Below, in pieces: positions 1-7,722 of a stretch of 49,734 nucleotides of DNA (within the stretch, counting starts at the first letter, position 1; every line of letters begins with the position of its first letter). The position numbers and the translations under genes were made by a program. Below the pieces are notes generated by a model. The model was given only the letters and a program-made list of their open reading frames with translations. It was not told where the DNA came from and did not search any database. The stretch is from Pedobacter sp. ASV17 (GTDB lineage: Bacteria > Bacteroidota > Bacteroidia > Sphingobacteriales > Sphingobacteriaceae): NCBI RefSeq assembly GCF_016429065.1, contig NZ_JAELTX010000023.1:1-49734 (forward strand), written 5' to 3'.

Positions 1-98
<98 letters not shown>

Positions 99-1068
99 GT
101 GTAAGGGCTTTGTATTGTACATCTTCTGGTAAAGAAGTAGAGAAACCATTCACATAAATCTCACAAGTGTTCCAACCTTCAGGCTCTACAAATATTTGAT
201 GGCGCTCTCTTTCTGCAAAACGATTTATTTTGTCTTCAATGGATGGGCAATATCTAGGGCCTAAACCTTTGATTCGTCCCGTAAACATTGGAGATTTTTC
301 GAAGCCTTCTTTTAAAGTTTCATGTACTTTATCATTGGTATAGGTAATCCAGCAGCAACGTTGTTCAGTAGGTAATGCTACATCTGTATAGGAAAATCTA
401 CCTCTATCTTCATCTCCCCATTGCTCTTCCATTAGGGAGTAGTTAAGCGAGCGACCATCAATTCTAGGAGGGGTACCTGTTTTCATACGACCAGCTTCGA
501 AGCCTAATTCTACCAATTGCTCGGTTAATCCGGTAGCTGATTTTTCGCCTGTTCTACCTCCGCCCATCTTTTTCTCACCAATATGTATCACTCCATTTAA
601 GAATGTACCATTAGTAAGTACTACAGATTTTGCTTTTATTTCGACGCCCAAGTTTGTTTTTACACCAACCACCGTATTGTTTTTGATAAGAAGTGAACTT
701 ACCATTTCCTGCCAAAAGTCAATATTTGGCGTACGTTCCAAGGCTAATCTCCATTCTTCTGCAAACCTCTTTCTATCATTTTGAGTACGTGGACTCCACA
801 TCGCAGGACCTTTTGACTTATTAAGCATCCTAAATTGAATGGTAGTTTTATCAGCGATGATCCCAGAGTAACCACCCATTGCATCTATTTCTCTTACTAT
901 TTGTCCTTTGGCTACACCACCCATTGCTGGGTTGCAACTCATTTGAGCAATAGTTTCCATATTCATCGTTATTAATAATACCGATGATCCCAAATTAGCA
1001 GCGGCGGCGGCAGCTTCACAACCAGCATGACCAGCGCCAACAACAATTACGTCGTATTCTTTAAACAT
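99..1068 (-). CDS. mnmG: tRNA uridine-5-carboxymethylaminomethyl modification enzyme MnmG, N-terminal part
   Basis: MnmG (GidA) is an FAD protein that works with MnmE to install the (carboxymethyl)aminomethyl group on U34 of certain tRNAs. The start codon is the ATG at 1068-1066. The protein begins MFKEYDVIVVGAGHAGCEAA, with the Rossmann GxGxxG FAD motif at residues 10-15. The family motifs CNPAMGGVAKG and TGTPPRIDGRS follow. About 323 codons are present of the usual ~620; the C-terminal half is lost because the contig ends in adapter sequence at base 98. Two ParB-type sites sit directly upstream. The family call is secure; the truncation is an assembly edge, not a pseudogene. Confidence 0.95.
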
Positions 1069-1079
1069 ATATTTTATGA

Positions 1080-1095
1080 TGTTTCACGTGAAACA
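1080..1095. promoter_or_regulatory. parS: parS site (ParB/Spo0J binding), copy 1
   Basis: TGTTTCACGTGAAACA is a perfect 16-bp palindrome identical to the widely conserved chromosomal parS consensus. It lies 12 bp upstream of the mnmG start. ParB loads at such sites to organise and segregate the origin region. The match is seen directly; ParB binding is inferred. Confidence 0.88.
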
Positions 1096-1122
1096 TTTAT
1101 TTTTTTAGTCTTTTTTCATTCT

Positions 1123-1138
1123 TGTTCCACGTGAAACA
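1123..1138. promoter_or_regulatory. parS: parS site (ParB/Spo0J binding), copy 2
   Basis: TGTTCCACGTGAAACA matches the Bacillus-type consensus TGTTNCACGTGAAACA, 43 bp from copy 1. It sits in the centre of a longer near-perfect inverted repeat at 1117-1144 (CATTCTTGTT arms). The inverted repeat has no T-tract on either side, so I do not read it as a terminator. Confidence 0.88.
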
Positions 1139-1152
1139 AGAATGAAATTTGA

Positions 1153-3009
1153 TTATTTTTCTGAAAGCTCCATCCATCTCTCCATTTCTTTCTCGATCGT
1201 TTCGTTTGTTTTTTCTATCTCTGAAGATATTTCTTGGATCTGATTATAGTCTGATGGATCAACTTGATTAAGTTTTGTTGTTAAGTTTTTAACTTTTTCC
1301 TCGTTTTCTGCTAAAGAACTTTCTAAATTTTTAAACTCCTGCTGTTCTTTGAAACTTAGCTTTGTGGCACTGGATGCTGGCTTGCTCTCTTCTTTTTTCT
1401 CTTTTTTTGCCGCCGCTTCCTTCTCTTGCTCTACCGCATTTCTGTGCTCAGAATAGTTTCCGTTGAATATTTTAACATTTCCGTTGCCTTCCATGATAAA
1501 AAGCTGGTCACTCATTTTGTCAAGCAAGTATCTGTCGTGTGATACTAAAACCAATATACCAGGAAAGTTTTCTAAGAATTCCTCTAGTACATTTAAAGTA
1601 TCGATATCTAAATCATTGGTCGGCTCATCTAAAATTAAGAAGTTTGGATTTTGCATCAAAACCTTCATCAAGTGTAAACGTTTTCTTTCTCCGCCGCTTA
1701 GTTTTTCAACCAAGCCATGTTGTTTTTTTGGAGGGAATAAAAATAAAGTAAGTAGGGCAGAGGCTGAGATGGTTTGTCCATCTGCCATTTTGATATATTC
1801 TGCATCTGCTTTTACGATGTCTATTACCCTGTCTTTCTCGTTGAAGTTTAAGCCGCCTTGCTTGTAATATCCAAACTTAGTGGTTTCTCCTAAGTCTACT
1901 TTTCCTTGATTTGGAATTAAGCTTCCCGTAATGATGTTTAATAAAGTAGATTTACCAGTGCCATTTTTTCCCGCTAATCCAATTCTGTCACCTCTTTTAA
2001 AAACATAGGTAAAATCGTTGATGATTTTTTTATCGTCAAAGCTTTGTTTGATGTTTTCCAATTCAAGGATTTTGTTTCCTTGTCTGGCCATCTTTACATT
2101 CAACGTTACCTTTTGATTGTCTCCTCTTTGTTTTGTTTTTTCTTCAAGATCATAGAAGGCATTTTGTCTGGCTTGAGATTTTGTTCCTCTTGCTTGTGGC
2201 ATTCTGCGCATCCATTCCAATTCCTTTTTTAATAGATTTTTGTTTTTTTGATAGGTCGCATCATCCTGAGCTTCTCTTTCTGCTTTCTTTTCTAAAAAGT
2301 AAGCATAATTTCCGTTGTAGGTATATGTTTTGCCTCGTTCCAATTCTACAATCGTATTGCAAATATTGTCCAAGAAGTATCTATCGTGGGTAACTAACAG
2401 TAAAGTTTTGTTTCCTGACGTTAATATTTTCTCTAACCACTCAATCGTATCAATGTCTAAATGGTTGGTTGGCTCATCTAAAACATAAATGTCTGGGTCT
2501 TCAATTAAAAGTTTAGCTAAGGCTAGCCTTTTACGCTGACCGCCAGATAAGGTATCTATTTTTTGCTGTAGGTGGTTGATGCCCATTCTACTTAAAATAG
2601 TTTTGATCTGATGTTCGTATTCCCAAGCGTTGTGTTCGCTTAATTCTTCATATAATCTGTTGAGCTTCTTTTCATCAGGGTGCTCTTGCTCAACTAATTC
2701 TTCATATTCTCTGATCAACTGCTGTTGCTTGTTTTCTGAAGAGAAAATAAAGTCGCTAATACTGGCGTTTTCTGGGAAAGAAGGCTCTTGATCAAGAAAG
2801 CCAATTCGTACGGACTTGTTCTTTACGATCTTTCCTTCCAGGGGAGCGAAGCGTTCTGCTAGTAATTTCATCAGCGTACTTTTGCCAGCGCCATTGACGC
2901 CAACAAGGGCCACACGCTGGCCTACGTTAATTCCTAACGTTAAATTTTTAAATAGCCATTCATCGTGATAGGCATGGCCAAGCCCTTCTGCTGCAATTAG
3001 TGTACTCAA
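1153..3009 (-). CDS. uup: ABC-F family ATPase, Uup type
   Basis: This is a soluble duplicated ABC ATPase of the ABC-F class, whose members act on ribosomes or, for Uup, affect transposon excision and late ribosome steps. It has no transmembrane part. The first ABC domain has Walker A GVNGAGKST at residues 37-45, signature LSGGQRKR and Walker B YVLDEPTNHLD. After a basic linker at roughly 250-315, the second domain has Walker A GKNGTGKST, signature LSGGERKR and Walker B LILDEPTNDLD. A C-terminal coiled coil (about 545-618) is the Uup hallmark and separates it from EttA. Its 618 residues are normal for the family. It is co-directional with mnmG, with the parS pair in the 84-bp gap. Confidence 0.92.
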   Translation of the reverse strand: MSTLIAAEGLGHAYHDEWLFKNLTLGINVGQRVALVGVNGAGKSTLMKLLAERFAPLEGKIVKNKSVRIGFLDQEPSFPENASISDFIFSSENKQQQLIREYEELVEQEHPDEKKLNRLYEELSEHNAWEYEHQIKTILSRMGINHLQQKIDTLSGGQRKRLALAKLLIEDPDIYVLDEPTNHLDIDTIEWLEKILTSGNKTLLLVTHDRYFLDNICNTIVELERGKTYTYNGNYAYFLEKKAEREAQDDATYQKNKNLLKKELEWMRRMPQARGTKSQARQNAFYDLEEKTKQRGDNQKVTLNVKMARQGNKILELENIKQSFDDKKIINDFTYVFKRGDRIGLAGKNGTGKSTLLNIITGSLIPNQGKVDLGETTKFGYYKQGGLNFNEKDRVIDIVKADAEYIKMADGQTISASALLTLFLFPPKKQHGLVEKLSGGERKRLHLMKVLMQNPNFLILDEPTNDLDIDTLNVLEEFLENFPGILVLVSHDRYLLDKMSDQLFIMEGNGNVKIFNGNYSEHRNAVEQEKEAAAKKEKKEESKPASSATKLSFKEQQEFKNLESSLAENEEKVKNLTTKLNQVDPSDYNQIQEISSEIEKTNETIEKEMERWMELSEK

Positions 3010-3046
3010 GGTGATTTGAAACGAATTATATAATCAAAAATTGTAG

Positions 3047-3054
3047 CAAAAGTA
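3047..3054 (-). promoter_or_regulatory. Candidate -7 element for uup
   Basis: On the minus strand these bases read TACTTTTG, matching the Bacteroidota -7 consensus TAnnTTTG, 38 bp upstream of the uup start. I see no clear TTG -33 element at the expected spacing, so this is a single-box prediction. Confidence 0.4.
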
Positions 3055-3203
3055 CGGATTATAAACTGCTTAATGGTTAGCAGATTAGTTGGGCAAGGGT
3101 AAAATAATTCGAAACGCTACAGGTCTAAATGTAGGTGCAAGTGAAAACACCTCCCTAATGATAGGAAATATGATCTGAATGAGTGTGCGGGCTGATGTAA
3201 GGT

Positions 3204-3890
3204 TTAATTCAAATTGAACTTATCATTCCTAATATTCATTACATTAGAAGCAAAAATGATGGAGACAATCAGTACACCAATAATGATGGCAAGGATGAGT
3301 TGAAGCGTAGAATATAGGTTGGTGCCCATCACAATTTTCTGAGATTCTTCTTTGAGCTGTTCGCCTACTACAGTTTGTATTTTTGTGAGTTGTGAAAGTA
3401 AGCTTGAAATGGCTGTAAAAGACTGTTCGGCACTGCTGTCGTATAAGCTTCTAAGAGAGGTTTTATCTAATGTACCCGCGTTCAATAAAATGTTTTTTTC
3501 CAGAACTTTATTTTCAAGTAATTTAACTTTTAGTTCAGTTAAATGGTTTTTCTCATTTTTTACCAAAAAGGTCTTTTCATACTTCGCTAAAAGTGTGTCA
3601 ATTTCTTTGTCGTAGCTTTTTAATTTGTTGTTTAATTGTTGGGGACTGAGCTTATTTTTATCGCTATACACAAAAGTTTCCAATAGAAAACGCTTGGCAT
3701 ATAACTTTTCGGAGATGTAGAAAATGTCCGTGGCAGGAACTAATCTGTCATTATAAAGCGATGAAAAAGCCTTTTCCATGTTCTTGATACTTCTATCTTC
3801 CAGTACTCGGATCAGAATTGTACAGGCCATAATTAAGAAAAGTAGAAAGGCTATCTTGGTTTTTTGCTTTAGGGAATACGCTATTTTCAT
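3204..3890 (-). CDS. Four-helix-bundle (MCP-sensor-like) membrane protein without signalling domain
   Basis: A protein of 228 residues starting MKIAYSLKQKTKIAF at 3890. One membrane helix lies near residues 11-30 and a second near 195-215, flanking an extracytoplasmic helical region with the pattern (LEDRSIKNMEKAFSSLYNDR) of the chemoreceptor four-helix-bundle (4HB_MCP) domain. It ends about a dozen residues after the second membrane helix, so the HAMP and methyl-accepting domains of true chemoreceptors are absent. The frame is open further upstream to 4007, but that stretch contains the terminator of the preceding gene, so I chose the internal ATG. Function is unknown; it may be a stand-alone sensor or an evolutionary stub. 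Confidence 0.75.
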   Translation of the reverse strand: MKIAYSLKQKTKIAFLLFLIMACTILIRVLEDRSIKNMEKAFSSLYNDRLVPATDIFYISEKLYAKRFLLETFVYSDKNKLSPQQLNNKLKSYDKEIDTLLAKYEKTFLVKNEKNHLTELKVKLLENKVLEKNILLNAGTLDKTSLRSLYDSSAEQSFTAISSLLSQLTKIQTVVGEQLKEESQKIVMGTNLYSTLQLILAIIIGVLIVSIIFASNVMNIRNDKFNLN

Positions 3891-3987
3891 ATTTGGTTGA
3901 AATAAAAATAACTCCCAATATAGCCATTTTTTTAGAGCTTTAACCTCTTGTCGTTTTTGGAGGCCCGATAGATTTTTGAAAAGGTAT

Positions 3988-4017
3988 AAAAAAAGAAAAG
4001 CGGGCATCCACCCGCTT
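3988..4017 (-). terminator. Rho-independent terminator of the GIN-domain gene
   Basis: Inverted repeat AAGCGGG / CCCGCTT (3998-4004 and 4011-4017) with a six-base loop. On the minus strand it is followed by a T-rich tract (complement of 3988-3997). It lies 45 bp past the stop of the gene at 4062 and rules out a start at 4007 for the next gene. Confidence 0.8.
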
Positions 4018-4061
4018 GATTAACTAAAACTAAACTAAATTTATATGTGTGTATATGAATT

Positions 4062-4694
4062 TTAAAACAAGGTCAAAATGTCCTCGGTAGGCAAGGTGCC
4101 AGTTACCGATTGTTTTTGAGCTACTGCAGTATTTTTAGATTGAATGCTGCTATTTTCTGCAGTGAATTTTTCAGAGCTTAATGAAGCCAAACTGCCAATT
4201 ACTGCGTTGTAATCTGTGGTTGATCCGCTTAAGTTTAAACTAGCTTTGTCGTTTACTTTGGCAAATAAGTCAACGGTGTTGGTGTTTAAACTTGCCTTTG
4301 CTTGATCTTTTAAGTTAACCTCTAAGCTTAATGCGTTGAATTTGCCGCTTGTTTTTACTACTGCTTTATCACTAGCGGTAATTTCATTCAATTGACTGGC
4401 GTAAACAACCACCGTTAAAGTTTCTTTATCGAAAGAGCTAATTCTCAATTCACCATCTTTTTCTTGTACCAATGCGTTCTTCGCATAGTAGTTGTCGTAA
4501 ACTTGTACGCTCGGGCTAGCGCTTTGAACCAAAATAACTTCTACATTACCAGAAACGTTTAGTTTGTTGAAGTTTTTTACGGTGCTTAGTACGGTTACTT
4601 TTTTTGCTTCTTTAGCATTTACAAAAGCTGGAGCACTTGCACTGATAGCTACTGTTAAGATGGCTGCGAATAGATTTTTGATAGCGGTTTTCAT
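4062..4694 (-). CDS. Secreted GIN-domain (DUF2807) protein
   Basis: 210 residues with a Sec signal peptide (MKTAIKNLFAAILTVAISAS, probable cleavage after VNA near residue 27). The mature part begins in the usual way for the head GIN domain of Bacteroidota, with FNKLNVSGNVEVILVQ, followed by short beta-strand repeats such as SLEVNLKDQAKASLNTNT. These domains are predicted parallel beta solenoids of unknown function at the cell surface or in the periplasm. The C-terminal tail is Ser/Thr/Gln rich. It has its own terminator. The 270-bp upstream gap contains paired direct repeats that may be a regulator site. Confidence 0.82.
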   Translation of the reverse strand: MKTAIKNLFAAILTVAISASAPAFVNAKEAKKVTVLSTVKNFNKLNVSGNVEVILVQSASPSVQVYDNYYAKNALVQEKDGELRISSFDKETLTVVVYASQLNEITASDKAVVKTSGKFNALSLEVNLKDQAKASLNTNTVDLFAKVNDKASLNLSGSTTDYNAVIGSLASLSSEKFTAENSSIQSKNTAVAQKQSVTGTLPTEDILTLF

Positions 4695-4818
4695 ATTGTG
4701 TGTTTTTTATATCGTTATTTAATTTTCTTTGTTTTTGTAAACTGGTTACATCTATAAGACCTCCAAACCCTAAAAAGGTTGCACGCTAACTTGCTGTTTT
4801 ATACCATCACAAGTAAAG

Positions 4819-4853
4819 TTTCGACCAACGGGTGTAATTTTTCGACCAACGGG
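4819..4853. promoter_or_regulatory. Paired direct repeats, possible LytTR-type operator
   Basis: The 14-mer TTTCGACCAACGGG occurs at 4819-4832 and again at 4840-4853, exactly 21 bp apart, or two helical turns. LytTR-family regulators bind two direct repeats at 21-22 bp spacing, and such regulators are abundant in this phylum. The site lies between the divergent GIN-domain and ApbE genes and could serve either. The repeat is seen directly; the regulator is inferred. Confidence 0.5.
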
Positions 4854-4928
4854 ACATGTCAAAAATTAAAAATTGAGCTCAAGGCCGAGAAAAATGACAA
4901 ATCTGCCATGAATATCATCGCAACCCGC

Positions 4929-4936
4929 TAACTTTG
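4929..4936 (+). promoter_or_regulatory. Candidate -7 element for the ApbE-DUF2271 gene
   Basis: TAACTTTG matches the Bacteroidota TAnnTTTG -7 box, 28 bp upstream of the coding start. No convincing TTG -33 box is visible 19-20 bp upstream, which would fit an activator-dependent promoter served by the paired repeats at 4819-4853. Confidence 0.45.
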
Positions 4937-4964
4937 GCTTCGGTTTTAAATAAAATTTATCATC

Positions 4965-6482
4965 GTGAAAATACTAGCCACCATTTTTACGGCTTTAGCC
5001 CTCATCGGTCATCAGCCTAACGGAGAAGAAAAGCCATTAAAATCTCAATTATATGTTTCTAACCATGAGAATGTTCTGGGAACTTCTTTAGAATTTAAAA
5101 TCGTAAGCGCTTCAGAAACAGAAGTAGCTAAGGCTGAGCAGGCGGCTTTGAAGGAAATCAATAGACTTTCGGATATCTTTAGTGCTTACCATGGTAACAG
5201 CGAGTTTAGCAGATGGATGAAAAGTGAATTGAACAAGCCCGTAAAAGTTTCAAAGGAGCTTTTCGAAATGCTAAGTTTATTTGAGCAGTGGAAACAACAA
5301 ACCCATGGTGCTTTGGATCCATCGGTGGCCATTGCAAGTAAGCTTTGGCATGAAGCGGCTTTGAAACAAAATAATCCTTCAAAAGCAACCCTTAAAGAAG
5401 TGGTTTCAAAAATGCAGCACAAACATTACCTGCTAAATGCAGCGGACTTAACGGCAACCAGGTTAGATCAGGTTCCTTTGGTGATGAACTCCTTTGCTAA
5501 AAGTTATATCATTAACAAAGCATGTGATGCTGCCTTAGCGACAGGAAATATTGAAAATGTGGTGGTGAATATTGGAGGTGATTTGGTAACGAAGGGCAAT
5601 GATACAGATTTGATCCACGTGACCAATCCTTTGGAAAATGCCGAAAATGATGCGCCACTTGCTAAGCTTTTGGTGAAAAATAAAGCGGTAGCCACTAGCG
5701 GGAATTACCGTAGGGGAGAGCAGATTGGTAAAAATTGGTATTCGCATATTATTGATCCAAGAACGGCGAAGCCAGTAGCTGAAATTATTAGTGCTACGGT
5801 AATCGCAGAAAATGCAGTGGATGCTGGCGCCTTGGCAACTGCTTTTAATATCCTGACATTGAAAGAAAGCAAGGTGCTGGCGGAAAAATCAAATGCTGCA
5901 TATCTGATTGTTACCAAAGAAGGCAAGGTTGTAACAAGCGAAAACTGGAACGAATATGTAGTGCCAAATAAAATAGAAGCGGTTAAAGAAGTAACCAAAT
6001 CTCCTTACTCGGAGAACCAGAAATTGTGGGACCCTAAATTTGAATTGACCATCAATTTTAAATTCAATGCCATTGAGGACAACAGCCACCGACCTTATGC
6101 CGCGATTTGGGTAGAAAATGAAAAACGCGAATCGGTTAGAAATTTAGCTTTATGGTACAGAAAAACCAATTGGATTCCTGATTTGAGAAACTGGTATCGT
6201 ATTAATGGCGAACGTTTTAAAGCAGATAAAGATAATTATGCTTCGGTAACTGGAGCTACCCGAAACCCAGGAAGCTATACGGTAAAATGGGATGGAAAAG
6301 ATGATCAGGGAAATTACGTGCCACAGGGAAAATACACCGTGATTATTGAAACGGCAAAAGAGCACGGAACGAATGAAATCATCCGTCAGGTGCTAGATTT
6401 AAAGAAAGCTCCCGTTAAAGCTAGCAATGCGGGTAATGTAGAAGTTTCTGCAGCGAGCTTTGAGTTTGGTAAAAAGAAATAG
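4965..6482 (+). CDS. FAD:protein FMN transferase (ApbE) fused to DUF2271
   Basis: ApbE enzymes transfer FMN from FAD onto a threonine of exported electron-transfer proteins. Residues about 30-325 carry the ApbE motifs VVNIGGDL, AVATSGNYR, SHIIDPRTAKP and DAGALATAFN. Residues about 345-490 form a DUF2271 domain (FELTINFKF, then WDGKDDQGNYVPQGKYTVIIE, a beta-sandwich pattern) ending in a Lys-rich tail. A short hydrophobic N-terminus suggests export. The two domains are more often separate neighbouring genes, so the fusion itself is notable. A PepSY-type membrane protein starts six bases after the stop and is the likely partner in an envelope redox module. Confidence 0.88.
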   Translation: MKILATIFTALALIGHQPNGEEKPLKSQLYVSNHENVLGTSLEFKIVSASETEVAKAEQAALKEINRLSDIFSAYHGNSEFSRWMKSELNKPVKVSKELFEMLSLFEQWKQQTHGALDPSVAIASKLWHEAALKQNNPSKATLKEVVSKMQHKHYLLNAADLTATRLDQVPLVMNSFAKSYIINKACDAALATGNIENVVVNIGGDLVTKGNDTDLIHVTNPLENAENDAPLAKLLVKNKAVATSGNYRRGEQIGKNWYSHIIDPRTAKPVAEIISATVIAENAVDAGALATAFNILTLKESKVLAEKSNAAYLIVTKEGKVVTSENWNEYVVPNKIEAVKEVTKSPYSENQKLWDPKFELTINFKFNAIEDNSHRPYAAIWVENEKRESVRNLALWYRKTNWIPDLRNWYRINGERFKADKDNYASVTGATRNPGSYTVKWDGKDDQGNYVPQGKYTVIIETAKEHGTNEIIRQVLDLKKAPVKASNAGNVEVSAASFEFGKKK

Positions 6483-6488
6483 TAAGAT

Positions 6489-7109
6489 TTGAGTACGAAA
6501 AAGACAAAAGCAGGAAGCGCTAAAAAAGACGTTGCCAAATTATCTCGCTGGTTGCATATCTACCTTTCGATGGTCAGTTTTGCCATTGTGCTATTCTTCT
6601 CCTTTACAGGGTTAACACTTAATCATCCAACCTGGTTTGGGGCCGAAAAACAGATAGAAGAGAAGCATAAAGGAAAATTGAATGTGCAATGGGTAAATCA
6701 GCCTGATACCAACAAAATTGCTAAACTGGAAATTGTGGAGTTTCTGCGAAACAAATACAAATTGAAGGGTGCAGTAAGCGATTTTAGGATAGAAGACTAC
6801 GATGTGAGCATCACTTTTAAAGGCCCAGCTTATTCGGCTGATGTTTTCATCGATCGGGAAAAGGGCGATTACGAGGTTGCCGAAATCAAAAAAGGAGTAG
6901 TTGCGATTTGGAATGATTTGCACAAAGGCAGAGACTCGGGAAAGGGGTGGAGCTGGGTAATTGATGTTTCCGCGATTTTCCTTATCATCGTTTCTTTAAC
7001 AGGATTGATCTTGTTGCTGTTCATCAAAAAGAAACGGATTTCGGGAATTGTTACCGTTGTTTTGGGGTTGGTTTTAAGCTACCTGATTTATTTGGTTTTT
7101 GTGCCTTAG
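6489..7109 (+). CDS. PepSY-associated transmembrane protein
   Basis: 206 residues starting at a TTG codon six bases after the ApbE-DUF2271 stop; no ATG is available before the first membrane helix. Helix one (SMVSFAIVLFFSFTGLTLNHP) is the typical PepSY-associated helix. A PepSY-like extracytoplasmic segment follows (about residues 70-135), then WNDLHKGRDSGKGWSWVIDVSA and two C-terminal helices (about 160-205). Proteins of this type accompany periplasmic flavin reductases and iron-uptake systems. Its pairing with an FMN transferase suggests a membrane redox pair. Family call firm, role inferred. Confidence 0.85.
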   Translation: MSTKKTKAGSAKKDVAKLSRWLHIYLSMVSFAIVLFFSFTGLTLNHPTWFGAEKQIEEKHKGKLNVQWVNQPDTNKIAKLEIVEFLRNKYKLKGAVSDFRIEDYDVSITFKGPAYSADVFIDREKGDYEVAEIKKGVVAIWNDLHKGRDSGKGWSWVIDVSAIFLIIVSLTGLILLLFIKKKRISGIVTVVLGLVLSYLIYLVFVP

Positions 7110-7119
7110 GGCATTTTAA

Positions 7120-7152
7120 AGACTTACGAAGTTTTTAAAACTTCGTAAGTCT
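7120..7152. terminator. Perfect 16-bp inverted repeat, bidirectional terminator or repeat element
   Basis: Arms AGACTTACGAAGTTTT (7120-7135) and its exact complement (7137-7152) around a single base. It lies between convergent genes (stops at 7109 and 7212), and the T/A centre suits bidirectional termination. The perfect symmetry also fits a dispersed palindromic intergenic repeat. Confidence 0.6.
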
Positions 7153-7211
7153 GAAAGAAAACATAGATTCTTCGTTTCAACAGAAAATTAGGAAGAAAAG
7201 AGGACAACGGT

Positions 7212-7631
7212 TTAGCGCCTGTTTAAATAAAAATCTTCCTTCGCGGTCATCTCTACCTTGGCTTTTTTGGTTTTGTCTCTATAGCCTAGCAAATGCAAGG
7301 TGCCGTGAATGATAATGCGGCATAATTCATCGTGCGTAGAGACTTTATTTTGCTTGGCATTATCCTTCACTCTGTCTATACTGATAAAAATATCCCCTAA
7401 AATCATTTTAAGCTCCTCTGAGTTGTCAAAAGTGATTACGTCGGTATAATAGTCATGTTGAAGGAAATCTTGGTTTACACGCAGTAAATATTCGTCTGAG
7501 CAAAAAATAAAGTTCAGTTCATTTAAACCGTAGCCTTCATTGATAATGGTTTCGGTGATCCATTTTCTGACGGCGGTTTTTCCTTTAAGGTTGTAACTGG
7601 TGTCTTCGGTAAAGAAATTTATTTTTGACAT
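7212..7631 (-). CDS. ybeY: Endoribonuclease YbeY (rRNA maturation factor)
   Basis: YbeY is a single-strand endoribonuclease for 16S rRNA 3' processing and ribosome quality control. The 139-residue protein has the metal-binding motif at 109-120, HGTLHLLGYRDK. Two histidines (109, 113) are in place; the canonical third histidine (GYDH) is replaced by RD, with Asp119 at that position. Upstream motif LNFIFCSDEYLLRVNQDFL and DVITFDN are standard. It lies downstream of DUF4175 with a 91-bp gap and probably shares transcripts with it. Confidence 0.93.
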   Translation of the reverse strand: MSKINFFTEDTSYNLKGKTAVRKWITETIINEGYGLNELNFIFCSDEYLLRVNQDFLQHDYYTDVITFDNSEELKMILGDIFISIDRVKDNAKQNKVSTHDELCRIIIHGTLHLLGYRDKTKKAKVEMTAKEDFYLNRR

Positions 7632-7648
7632 GGGGATAAGTTAAAAGA

Positions 7649-7656
7649 CAAAAGTA
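7649..7656 (-). promoter_or_regulatory. Candidate -7 element for ybeY
   Basis: Minus strand reads TACTTTTG (TAnnTTTG consensus), 18 bp before the ybeY start. No clear -33 partner is visible, so ybeY may also be read from the DUF4175 promoter. Confidence 0.35.
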
Positions 7657-7722
7657 AAAATTCAAAACGGATAGTTATTGAAAACGGAGTCTAAACAACA
7701 AAATGTCGCAATGACGAGGAAG

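Noticed and set aside
1117..1144. Extended palindrome as Rho-independent terminator of uup
   Set aside because: No T-tract follows on the minus strand; the centre is a parS site.
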